From NCBI RefSeq assembly GCF_030272615.1, contig NC_081415.1, forward strand, positions 370,579,667-370,643,666: a stretch of DNA of 64,000 bases, in the 5' to 3' direction. The translations under genes were made by a program, and so were the position numbers. This DNA is from Cryptomeria japonica. Lineage: Eukaryota; Streptophyta; Pinopsida; Cupressales; Cupressaceae. Below the pieces are notes generated by a model, which searched no databases, was not told the origin of the DNA, and saw only the letters and a list, made by a program, of their open reading frames with translations. Positions 23,608 to 34,560 of the stretch are shown here, piece after piece; the stretch's first letter is position 1; each line of letters starts with the position of its first letter.

Positions 23608-24805
23608 TGTAATATCCTAAAAATGGTCATCTAAACCATGGACCCCTAACCTCGACTACATTATCAAAGTCCTAACCAGAGGCAATTAAATCAATCTCGG
23701 GGATCTAATTAATTAATTCCTAAATCATCAATGTCACATGGCAAATAAATTATTTTAAATTAATTAAATGTTTATTTAATTAATTAATCATTCCAAGTAA
23801 ATCATTTTAATCAATTATCCTATTTATTTAGTTAAATATCCTAGCATATTTAATTAATAAATAAATTTATCATTAAATCATCAAAAAGGAATTAATTTGG
23901 AAAAAAAGAATTAATTTGGAAAAAAAGGGAATTAAATTGAGAAAAGAAATCAACTTGAGATATTTATTTTTCTAATTTGAGATAACTTGAGAAATCTCTA
24001 GAAAAGCGAGAAAAGCAATCAAATTGAATAAACCATTTTCTCTAAATTTAAACTCAAAGCAATCTTGAGGAAAAGGATTCAGGTGCATTAAAATGGCTTT
24101 TCCTAATAAAACAAATCTTGAGAAAATAAAAGAAATATGCATGGAATTAATTGATTTTTATCTCAAATGCATGAAAATTAATTGATTTAATCTCCAATAC
24201 AAACTCAGACTTCTAATCAAAATGCATTAAATCAAGCTTTATTGAATTAATCTCAAGATCAACTCAATCTTATCTCCTCTGAAACTGAATCAAAGCACCC
24301 CAATCATTTCAATTCACCTGGATTGTGCTTTCTCTTGAGGAATCTCAATCGCTCATCATTAATCAATCTTGACTATTGCTCTCTCTTTGGATTCTCTATA
24401 AATTCAGCCTTTCATCTCTCAATCAAGGCACCCTGGAGATTTATTGTTATTATGTTGTTTTTTCTCTAGAGTCATTAAGAATATTATGTATTGAGATTAT
24501 TGCATCTTAGCTTTTTGCATATTAGTTTAATCATGTTAGCTTGATTAGAATCATATAGCTTGATAATCATAGCTTAATCATGTATCCATCTATCTTAATC
24601 TTGCATCCATCTAGCTTAATTGTGTGCTCATATAGATTAAATCCTTCATCTTGGTGTAGTCTAGTTACTGGTATTTCTTAGACAAATTTGAGAGCAAGTC
24701 TATGCTCATCTTTTAGGAGGCAATAGGTCGATTTGTTATGGTTTTTACATTCATTGATTATATCTGTCTAAGCATGCATGCAATGATTTATTGAAGTGTT
24801 TGTGT
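23608..24805 (+). repeat. E4 left LTR (about 1.2 kb)
   Basis: Near-identical to 29270-30430 along its length, including TTAATTAATTCCTAAATCAT and GGTTTTTACATTCATTGATT blocks, with one extra block of about 40 bp. The similarity stops just after GAAGTGTTT (24800), and the exact end is uncertain. No tRNA primer site is recognisable after it. Confidence 0.8.
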
Positions 24806-24970
24806 CTCGATGCCATATCTCCCTCTGATCAAGCCATGTACTATAAATAAGGCACTATCTACCTATCTGCTGGCACCACTACACTATAAGCTACCACGTA
24901 ATATGTCGCCCTGCTCGTTTGATGTACAACCTCATGCTGGAGGTTGTCATGCTCTGCTCTCATACTTTGT

Positions 24971-25018
24971 AGTTGTTGATCTCTCTCTGCTATTTGTTGA
25001 TCTCTCTCTGCTATTTGT
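24971..25018. repeat. 21-bp tandem duplication in the PMD coiled-coil region
   Basis: TTGATCTCTCTCTGCTATTTG occurs twice in a row. On the minus strand it encodes the repeated AERDQQI of the C-terminal coiled coil. Confidence 0.85.
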
Positions 25019-26733
25019 GCCAACATCATTGTCATCTATGTCTGCAAGCCCCTAAGTCTCCCTCTCAGCGCAGGAATGATGTCTGATGGTGTTTGACCCC
25101 CCGCTATCCTCTCCTCACCTCCACCAGCTTGCTTCTCCCTCCTCTATCAGACCTATCTAGCCATATCGTCACAACCAGGGCCCGCTGCCTCACCCATCTC
25201 TACATCCATTGTGGCCTCTCCTCCCTTATCACCACCTGTGTCCCCTCCAACTATTCCTAATGACCCTCCCACTCCCCACCTCTTTTGTTGTCCTGTGATG
25301 GGTGATTTTCTAGTACTCCCACCTAGATCTCCTCCTACTCACCTAGGCATTGCCTCTCTCTATGCACGGACTAGGATATCATCACCCTCATCTATTCGAG
25401 GTGCCTGCTCTCCTGGATCTATAAAATGTGGAAATGGATGTCTCTGAAACCAATCTCTAAACTAGGGAATTACCCCCACATCTTCAACATCCTCCAAGTA
25501 ATCCTACCTCTATGGTTGTATACCTACCAACTCCTGCATAGAAAGGGCATATGATAGTTTGGGCCCCCATCCTCATCTCTCCTCATCAACGAATCGCACA
25601 TATGTAGTGAACTCCTGAGAGATACTCTACAGTCTCCCATATTATCTCAAAATTCAGCTAACCATAAATCTTTCAATAATCATTGTGGATCTCCTAATAA
25701 GAGGTCAAATTATGAACATATCCTTCCACTACCTCCTCCAGTCATCCCACTGCTCTAAACCCGTGTACGATCTCTAGACTATTGCTATCATAGCATCTAA
25801 CTCTCACCTCCAGTAATTGATCTTCCCTAGCTAGGGCTGTGTGATATATCCTGAATCTATATAAATAGCTGGCTGACCCTCCTGCCACGAATCATCTACA
25901 ATCGGCCAAAAAATTGGGATGTGCTCCCATGCCCAAATCTGCAAAACTAATACACTAGCAGCCATACTCTTTGCCCCTCTATAGGTGATCTCCTCCATCT
26001 CATGGTACATATGGACTTATAAACATGAGCCCCAACCTAACCTCATAGGATGAGACAACAATCTCTCTAACATCCTACCCAATCCACACAAAAATCCCTA
26101 TTGTCCCCTATCCAACATCACAAAACAACCTATAATACCAACCATTACACAAGCAAGGGGGGATTGTGCAGATCATCCCAGGTGATCAAATGATCCAAGA
26201 TAGTGTCATCATGAAATATAAGACTCAGTGCCTCAATCCCCTATCATGGAGTAGCATCGTAATCCACCTTATCACCTACAAATGGAATCCTCAAGATCCT
26301 ATATATGTCCTCAGGAGTGATAGTCATCTCCCCAGTCAGCAAGTGGAATGTGTTATGCTCACTATAAAATCACTCAACTAAAGTTGTGAGTAATCTCTAA
26401 TTCACATGGATATCAGGTATCTCAAGCAAGTATCTGAATAAACATAACCCATTATGTCCCCTTTGTGCATCTAACAAGTCTTGCACTAATCTCATAGTCG
26501 ATGGATATGTGCATCTAAACTGAATGTCTGGCAACTAAAGCTACAAAATTGAACAAAAAATCATCAGTACACGATCAACTTTGAGCTAAGAATGTGTCTA
26601 AAAGTGCTAAAGAATCCAAATATACAACAATGAAGATCAAAATTTAATGATTGGACCTTCAAAAATACTTGTTGTTTCCCATACAAGTTAACAAAGAAAA
26701 GCGGAAACTCGTAGGGAAAAAGATCATGAGTAG

Positions 26734-27868
26734 TGTTGGCATTTTGATGATGTTTTGATTGTCATTGATGGACACACACTTTCTTGATGTATGAGTTATG
26801 CTCAACCGATAATTGTTCCAATCGGTATTCTATATTATTGAATGAATAGTCTTTAGGCTATCGGTATTTTGTAGATGGTTTACCGGTCACAGATTGACTA
26901 AAGATCCCAAGCGATATGAAGACCCCAAGCGGTTTGAGGATCTCAAGTAGTACAAAGGACCCAAGCGGTAGTTAACTTATGATCGGAACACTACGATCTT
27001 CTAGTCTTCATTTTTGACAACCAGTAATTGGTATATTGTATTAACCAGTATATATCTGTGATGAGTTACCAACTGGTATTACTGTAATGTATGATGAGTT
27101 ATCATCCACCAACACTTTGGCGGTGTATTTCTATCGTGTTACCAAAAGTATCTAGATGCACTGTACCTAGGAACTTGTAGTCTAATTCTATTGGACCGAC
27201 ATGAAATCAGATTCCTTTATAAGGACATCATGTCTAGGGTTTGAGTGTGAGATATAGAATAGAAAAGGTTATGTGCGATCATTGAAGAGAAGATTAGGTC
27301 TGTGTGAAGAGATAAAGTGTGGAGATATTGAAGACTGAATTAATGTTGAAATGCATTAACAAGGAGTTGTCAAGGATCTAATTAAGCATATTGTGCTAGC
27401 ATCTAGATCATTCACTTTTTGATTCCTCACATCTTCGACAAGTATGAAACCCTTAACCAGGTAGGCCTAGCAAAGCCTTTGTAAATCCTCTAACAAGGTG
27501 ATTCACAACTATGGATCTGAAATCCTTTAACAAGGTAGTCTTTAACAGGACTTATCTCCTAACAAAGATCTAGATTCCTAACAAGATCTGTTATGGTGAA
27601 GAACATTGTATGACCTTAACCGGTCTGGTTACTATTCTGCAAATAGTTACTTGTGATTTTTTGCTCACTGTGGTTTTTCCCGTTTGGGTTTCCACGTCAA
27701 ATATCTTGTGTTATGGTGATTGTGCTCTTGTGGGTGAATGCTTTGTTTGCATTTATCCTAACCGGTTTATTAGTGAATCTGCTACACCGATTATCTACTA
27801 AACTATTTAAAAGTCTGCTTACAGTATTTTTTGGCATTCTAATTCACCCCCCTCTTAGTATTCATCAA
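26734..27868 (+). repeat. Solo copia-type LTR inside the PMD intron
   Basis: It starts TGTTGGCATTTTG and ends TTCATCA, with a perfect 5-bp TSD AGTAG at 26729-26733 and 27869-27873. It carries the copia LTR core seen in E6 (GTGGTTTTTCCC...GGGTTTCCACGT near 27670-27695) and the C-rich tail ATTCACCCCCCTCTTA. No internal region remains, as expected after LTR-LTR recombination. Confidence 0.9.
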
Positions 27869-28293
27869 GTAGTATGACTAAACTATCTCATACGAGCTAG
27901 CATTCCATATCAGATGACAAAATGGTCTATGATGAACAAAATCGTATGATTTAGGGGTATATGTTATACAATAAATCCAATATAACCATAGGAGAAAAGA
28001 ATAATTACCAGATACTCGTACAACAATACCTACTTGACCATATGATGAAACCACTAGGCACGAACTAAAATGAAGTAAATAAGAAAAAATTAAACCAAAA
28101 AATCACAAAATTTGGAATTCACGAGGCTTATGATTGATCACTTACTGTTGGCAGATATTTTTGAGGTCAGTTGTGGCATCTTTGGCGCTTGAATCGGTGA
28201 TCTGGAACTGGAATTGGCATTTTGCTTCAGAGAAGGTTTTTGAAATTTTGAACTTTGAGAGGTAAAAATGAATTGAAAATGACACCTTCAACC

Positions 28294-28304
28294 CCTTATA
28301 TAGG
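28294..28304 (-). promoter_or_regulatory. Candidate TATA box of the PMD gene
   Basis: CCTATATAAGG on the minus strand lies about 75 bp upstream of the proposed ATG at 28220, a normal distance for a plant TATA box and short 5' leader. Confidence 0.5.
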
Positions 28305-29254
28305 CAAAACACTAATTTTCAAATTTGCTCTCATTGCCACAAAATTTGTACTCTTAGCTAAATTGACCGTCCTGAGTCCATTTTAGGGATCGAAATCAAA
28401 ATATAATGTCAATTTTCTAGTCAAATTCTCTCAACATTGACCACTTGGCACATTCATCTTTAGGTCAATTTTTGCATCATTTTGCGCTCAAATCTTTTCT
28501 GGATCAACTCCAAATTTCTTCAACTTATCTCAAATCAATTCTTACATCAATCTCCATGCTCAGATTATCATCGATAAATCATTTTATTAAAAAAAATTTC
28601 CTAAAAACACTGCAATCTCGCTATCTTTCAATTTTGCTCCCGAGGGGGCATACTCATTACATCTTTCATTATCAATGATTACATAATTGAAAAGAGAAAC
28701 TTTTCAAATCTTCATCTAAAGTTGAGCATAAAATCTTTTTAAATAAAATATCAATCAAAATAAAAAAACTAAGACCTTGTTACTAGGGGCATCTTAACCA
28801 CATCGCATCATATCAAGTTGAGATTCTTCGATGTCAAATAAAAACAATCTCTAGGGGCATATCAGTTTTTGTCCTCATCTGAATCAATCTTCAAATCATG
28901 TTCAAGTTTCATCACATCAAATCAAGCTAAACATTTTGTTTTGCTAATCGGTTCCTATTAAATCAAGTTCAGAATCAGTATTATCTCTTCACTTAATTGA
29001 TTCTAGTTCAATCAAGTTCTAGATCGGTACCCATTTCTTGATCCATCAAGTTCAAAATCAGTATCTCGCTCTTCGTCAGTCCTAGTTCAATCAAGTTTAG
29101 GATCGGTATTACTTTGATCAAGCTATTCAGTTTCATTATTTCAAATCAAGCTGAATATCTCACTCTTCATCGGTTTGTGATTCATCAAGTTCAAAACTGA
29201 TATCTATTTGACATCAACTATTCTTTGAATCAATGCGATGCTCGCACATAAATT
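28305..29254. other. E4 interior between the PMD promoter and the polypurine tract
   Basis: No gene is seen. A degenerate repeat ATCAAGTTCARAATCRGTAT occurs at 28963, 29012, 29045, 29091 and 29183. Similar short repeats before the 3' LTR are known in some plant gypsy lineages (Tat), but that link is only suggestive. Confidence 0.55.
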
Positions 29255-29269
29255 CAAAGAGGAGCAAAA
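29255..29269 (+). promoter_or_regulatory. E4 polypurine tract
   Basis: CAAAGAGGAGCAAAA lies immediately before the right LTR (TGTAATACCC) and orients the element to the plus strand. Confidence 0.75.
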
Positions 29270-30430
29270 TGTAATACCCTAAAAATGGTCATCTAAACCA
29301 TGGGCCCCTAATCTTGACTACATCACCAAGATCCTAACCAAAGGCAATTAAATCAATCTTGAGCATCTACTTAATTAATTCCTAAATCATCAATGTCACA
29401 TGGCAAATAAATCATTTTAAATTAATTAAATGTTTATTTAATTAATTAATCATTCCAAGTAAATCATTTTAATCAATTATCCTATTTATTTAATTAAATA
29501 TCCTAGCATATTTAATTAATAAATAAATTTGCCATTAAATCATCAAAAAGTAATTAATTTGGATAAAAGAATTAATTTGAAAAAAAAAGGGAATTAAATT
29601 GAGAAAAGAAATCAACTTGAGATATTTCTTTTTCTAATTTGAGATAACTTGAGAAATCTCAGAAAGGCAAGAAAAGCAATTAAATTGAATAAATTATTTT
29701 CTCTAAATTTAAACTCAAATCAATCTTGAGGAAAACGATTCAGTTGCATTAAAATGGCTTTTTCTAATAAAACAAATCTTGAGCAAATAAAAGAAATATG
29801 CATGGAATTAACTGATTTTTATCTCAAATGCATGAAATTAATTGATTTTATCTCCAATACAAACTCAGACTAATAATAAAAATGCATTAAATCAAGCTTT
29901 ATTGAATTAATATCAAGATCAACTCAATCTTATCTCCTCTGAAACTGAATCAAAACACCCAATCATTTCAATTCACCTGGATTGTGCTTTCTCTTGAGGA
30001 ATATCAACCACTCATAATTAATCAATCTTGACCATTGGTCTCTCTTTGGATTCTCTATAAATTCAACCTTTCATCTCTCAATCAAGGCACCCTAGAGATT
30101 TATTGTTATTATGTTATTTTTTCTCTAGAGTCATTGAGAATATTGTGTATTGAGATTATTGCACCTTAGCTTTTTGCATATTAGTTTAATTATGTTAGCT
30201 TGATAATCATAGCTTAATCTTGCATCCATCTAGCTTAATTTTGTGATCATATAGATTATACTTCATCTTGGTGTAGTCTAGTCACTAGTATTGCTTAGAC
30301 AAATCTGAGAGCAAGTCTATACTTGTATCTTTTAGGAGGCAATAGGTTGATTTGTTATGGTTTTTACATTCATTGATTATATATGTCTAACCATGCATGC
30401 AATGATTTAGTGAAGTGTTTATTTCTTACA
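29270..30430 (+). repeat. E4 right LTR (about 1.16 kb)
   Basis: TGTAATACCC...TTTCTTACA, matching 23608-24805 along its length. The end is set at the CTTACA terminus just after the similarity stops. Confidence 0.8.
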
Positions 30431-32100
30431 GCTTATAGGATTACCACTTTTGACACACACAATAGTTGGAATTTATAATTCGATGTCTTTAATTTTGAGC
30501 AAGATTGAAGGACACTTCCCTAGATGTAATTAAAGGTTATGCTCGACTATCATCAAAGATTCACCATGTTGTAGGAGGGGTAATGTTTTGTCCGCTGACA
30601 GGTAAAGTTTGGTAAGACATGAAGTTTTCCTATAAATGAGAACAGAATAATGAGTGCACTATGTCCACTAAAAATATTTCCAGAAAAGAAACAAGTAAGG
30701 AGGGGAAGATGAATTTTAGTGTAGGGATCAAAAGAAATGCACAAAGCAGAAAATAGATAATTTATCTATTACACCAAAGAGAAATTTTAGCTTTTCTTGC
30801 CAAGGAAAGTATTTGGAATTACAAAAAAGGAACTTAAGCATTGAACAAATTTGCAAGTCAAAGGTTGCAGATTTATAATTATCATCAGGTAATGAATGAG
30901 GTGCTCATGGGTAAAGAGAGATAAAAGTTTTGTTGCAGGAAGTACCTGTGAAGTGTCCAACAGTGAAAATATTTTCACACGGGAATGAAATGCTTTCACT
31001 AAGAATGTGAATAAGGGCCAAAATTCTTGCGTAGGTTAACAATTTTGTCAAGAGGTAATGCACATGATATATTTTTCACCCAGATTATAAACCTTTGCAA
31101 AAGGGGGCAATTTTATTAAATCTGATATTTTTCCTGTAATGAGGGGTGTTTTCCATTTTTCACCAAAGGGGAAAATTCCAGATTATGACATAACAGCCAG
31201 CCACAAAGGGAGAAATTTTTTATTTTTAGATCAAAGAGAAAATGTGGATTGGTGGCAGAGACAGTCAAAAAACTATATGAGGAAATATTTCTGAATGTGA
31301 AACGTGCAAAAAATAACTTTCACTAAATAGGGTAATTTTCAGTTTTCAGGAAGAGATGCAAAAGTGAGCTTCTGCAGTCAGAGGAACAGTGACCAAATGT
31401 GGCTAGTTTTGAACAAAGTGCAAAATTTGAGTTTGACAAGTGCCGGAGAAGGCATTTTTTATTTTTTTTGAAATTTCCAGCAGGGTGCAGGTGTTGATTA
31501 AGGCAATTTTTTGATGGAGAAGAGTGCAGATTTGAAATGTGGAGATTTCAAGAAAGAAGACATGTATTTGTCAAATATGCTTTTAGGGTTTTCTTTAGGT
31601 TTTCTTCTTGAATGTATATCTTTTCTTCTCTTCTCAAAAAAGATTTTTTTTAATGCAACTTTTTGTAAGTTTTGGAAGCAAGACTTCCATGCACAGTTCA
31701 GACTTAGAGTAGTCTAAGTTTTTCTTTTTCAGCATGTAATCTTTTGCTTTCAAATAGTTGTAGCCAGTATAAAAGCAAGTTTTATGAGTGTTCTAAAGTT
31801 ATCTCTTGTGTACGTCTATTATTTTATGAAATACATGATCAAGGATCATTTTATTTTGTCCCAAACAGGTTGGTGTCATTTTGTCTTCAGCTTCTCTTCA
31901 AGGAAGAGAATAAAATACCTATGATTAAATGAGGAATGGTATTATGTACATGCAGGGTTTTCAAGTGTGATCGCAGAAAAGATTCAATGGAGTGTGTTAA
32001 TTTCATGCATTAGTGCTTAGAGCTAGCTGGTTATGTTCATTCTATTTTGATTCACTAATTATTTGTTGTGGGTTGACTCTGCTGCTCTAAAAGGCACTAG
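30431..32100. other. Unassigned DNA right of E4
   Basis: AT-rich with scattered short frames on both strands. No repeat ends, protein motif or RNA gene recognised. Confidence 0.4.
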
Positions 32101-32102
32101 TC

Positions 32103-33160
32103 ATGGGGTTTGTTTTCCGTTTTCAAAATCATTCCATTATTAAAATCTCTTTTACTTTCTGCATTAGGAGTAGGATTAGTGTAGAAACCCACCTTAATGA
32201 GTGCTTAGATGCTTATAGACTAAGGTTAGAGCCAAAACCAAGAGTTTATCCATCTCCCTTAGTTCATTTTCATTGGGATGATTTGCTATATTTTGTAATG
32301 CTACGAGTCTTAGAAGCTGAAAGTTGTTAGGACATTACATAGGTTGACCTGCCTTGGTCTCATGGAGCCAAAAGTGTAGGAGACTTCAATTTTCAACTGA
32401 GTCTCATTCAGTTGGCCGAATCCTTTTCCAAGTTTGTTGATGAGTTAGTGGCAATTCTTCTAGGACTTGGAAACTATTGATTTGGGAATGAACACCCACC
32501 AAGTAGATAATGTCTTTTTTGGGAGAAGTCACATATAAGGTTTTGTCTATGAGGTATCCCCTAATCCTACATATAGTGAAGAAAGCATTGAGGAGAGAAT
32601 TTTTATGGAAATACCATAGATATAGAGTCAACACTGATATAACGACCATTTTTCTTTCCATGGTGTTATATATTAGGGTGTGCAAGGCCCAAGCAAATAA
32701 ATTGTGCCAAAAATTTTTCAAACATGCATATTTGGAGGAGATAGATGCAATGTTGGATAATGTGGATGAGAAATTGATGGTGTCAATGCCATAGAAGTAC
32801 TACATGACTTGCAGGCATGAAGGGGAAGTCTCAAAATTCCCGCTTATGTGGACACTAGAAATAGACGCGTTGCAAGAGCATATGGGGGAAATTGAAAGGA
32901 TCTTGGTTTTTTTACAACGCTTGGAAAACATTCTACCTCCTCCATCAAAATAATGGCTCAAAGACTACATGATGATGGAGGCAATATTGGAGGAAAGCAA
33001 CAGTGAGGAGGGAAATATGGAGACAAATATTCTAGTGCTACTAGAAAACAGGGAAGAATGGGTTAAGGAAGACTCCAGGGATGTAGAAGAAGTGGCCAAA
33101 ACCTTAACCCATGCAATGTGTGGACCTGAATGCCTTGTGTTGGCTAGGGCAAATATGTGA
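32103..33160 (+). pseudogene. Degraded coding remnant, unknown family
   Basis: A frame with protein-like composition starts at 32103 (75 codons). A second frame runs from 32510 to 33160 with only two stops, after MVSMP (32792) and after LPPPSK (about 32953). It contains charged helical segments such as EEIDAMLDNVDEKL and ends with an acidic, Glu-rich stretch. The two frames differ by one shift. No family is recognised; it could be a decayed element gene or a processed host fragment. Confidence 0.3.
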
Positions 33161-33639
33161 AGCATGTGAGGAGTGTAGAAGCAACTCTAGACAATGAAGA
33201 GGATGAGGTTTCCACTCCTAAAGTGGGTAGAGGACAACCAAGGTACCTGCGAATATAGGCAGGGAGTTGAGGAGATCCAAGGGATCGTATGAAAACAAGA
33301 AGGCCAAAAAAGCCCAAAATTGTGTTTTTGGTGTTTGTTTTTTTGCTTTTTTTTTTTAAAATACAGACTATAATTACTACTAGTTTGGTGGATTAGAATT
33401 AATATTGTAGCTATACTATTGCAATTTTGATCTATTTAGCTATAGAATATGGGTCAAAAGATTGGTTTATGGCTCATCTCTAAAATTTGTTTCATCAGTG
33501 AATAAAATATGTAAATGGAATGTAAGTAGCTTTTTAGAATCAATATAAAGGGTGTTGGCCCATATCGGCTATTAACATACCAAAAAAAACTATTTCCATC
33601 CCCATCTCTAGAGTCATACTTTCCAACTACTATTTTGCA

Positions 33640-34560
33640 TTCCTTATGATTTCATCCTTCATCCTTGATCTTTCTTCTTTACTAAGTTGGTCAAGTTATA
33701 TAGCTTCCCTCTTCTGCATCTGCTCCATAATGTTTTTAAGCACAAATTGTTGGAATTCCCTTGTTTGGATGAAACTATCATCAACCATGAATTCCTCACA
33801 AAAAATGAGTCTTACGTCTTTAGTAAGATTCCCGCCAATCTAAAAACATCAAGGGTCTTTTGAGGAGAGGGGTCCTCAATCCTTATTCCAATTTTGGTAT
33901 CAAACTTATGAGGGGGCATAGGTGATTTAACTTGGACATTGAATCCCTCATAGGATTGGAAAGGTATGTCTCTACCTAGAGAAAAAATATGCAATGGAGT
34001 TAGTGATCTTGGACTCTCAAGGATAGAGAAAGGTTGTTCACTTGATGGGAAAGAAGAAACCATAGGCCTTTTTGAGGTTTCTTTTTCAAATGGTCTTGAT
34101 GGTGGTAGAGGTACCACTAATGGTAATTGTGAGACTTCATAGGTTGGTGGAACAATGGATGGGGCCTCATATCTAGGTGGAGGTGATGATGGAATAGGGC
34201 TATGAGGTGGGGAAGCTAGTCTAATAGGGGAACCAATGGGTTGAGGTGAGTCAGGTTCATCTTGTGCTTGAGGGACCTCCTATCATACTACCCTTCCCTT
34301 CTCACAAGGTAATGATATATAGTCCACATCTAGATAGGTATTGAAAATTGCCTTCATCCTCTCCTTTGCTATCACAATTATTTCAAATGATGAAACATAG
34401 GAATTGTTAACCCTTCTTTTTAGGTTCTCAGAGTACTGAATCTTATACCATCTCTATTTATGTTTGAGGACCTCACCATGATTTGAAATATTTTTGATAA
34501 GGTCCTCCTCCTCATCCCATTGATGGTGAGGACTCTTTACCTTTAGGATTTGTACTAACT
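33640..34560 (-). pseudogene. Degraded Pro-rich coding remnant, unknown family
   Basis: On the minus strand a frame open from about 34277 to 33812 is rich in Pro/Ser (SPPHSPIPSSPPPRYEAPS) and ends GILLKT. A related frame continues upstream to about 34560 (ERMKAIFNTYLDVDYIS), with two adjacent stops near 34280. After a one-base shift, a charged helical frame (EFMVDDSFIQTREFQQFV) continues to a stop near 33640. No family recognised. Its proximity to 32103-33160 on the opposite strand may be coincidence. Confidence 0.35.

Larger units (their letters stand above)
24815..28220 (-). pseudogene. Plant mobile domain (PMD) protein pseudogene with one intron
   Basis: Gene model on the minus strand: ATG 28218-28220 (MPIPVPDHRFKRQR), a splice donor ACA|GTAAGT (exon end 28146), a T-rich acceptor TTTTGTAG (exon 2 from 26540), then a long decayed exon. 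Conserved PMD-type words appear in order: FYSEHNTFHLLTGEMTITPED, YRILRIPFVGD, GAKSMAASVLVLQIWAWEHIP, then a Trp-rich stretch. The C-terminus has a Ser/Pro-rich linker and a coiled coil with a 7-residue repeat (AERDQQI). At least ten in-frame stops and several shifts show it is dead. PMD proteins occur as plant nuclear proteins (MAIN/MAIL type) and inside mobile elements. Here the gene lies antisense inside E4. Confidence 0.75.
23608..30430 (+). mobile_element. E4: LTR element without gag-pol, carrying an antisense PMD gene
   Basis: Two long LTRs begin TGTAATAYCCTAAAAATGGTC (23608 and 29270). A purine-rich tract before the second LTR orients the element to the plus strand. No retroviral Gag, protease or pol motif lies between them. 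The interior is filled by a plant-mobile-domain pseudogene on the minus strand, a solo copia LTR inserted in it, and short tandem repeats before the polypurine tract. The TSD is unclear (ATAGT before, GCTTA after the assigned end), and the inner end of the left LTR is uncertain, so rearrangement of two separate copies is not excluded. Confidence 0.7.

Noticed and set aside
23603-30439. TSD for E4 (ATAGT against ATAGG)
   Set aside because: It would require an LTR end that does not terminate in CA and has one mismatch, so I left the TSD unassigned.
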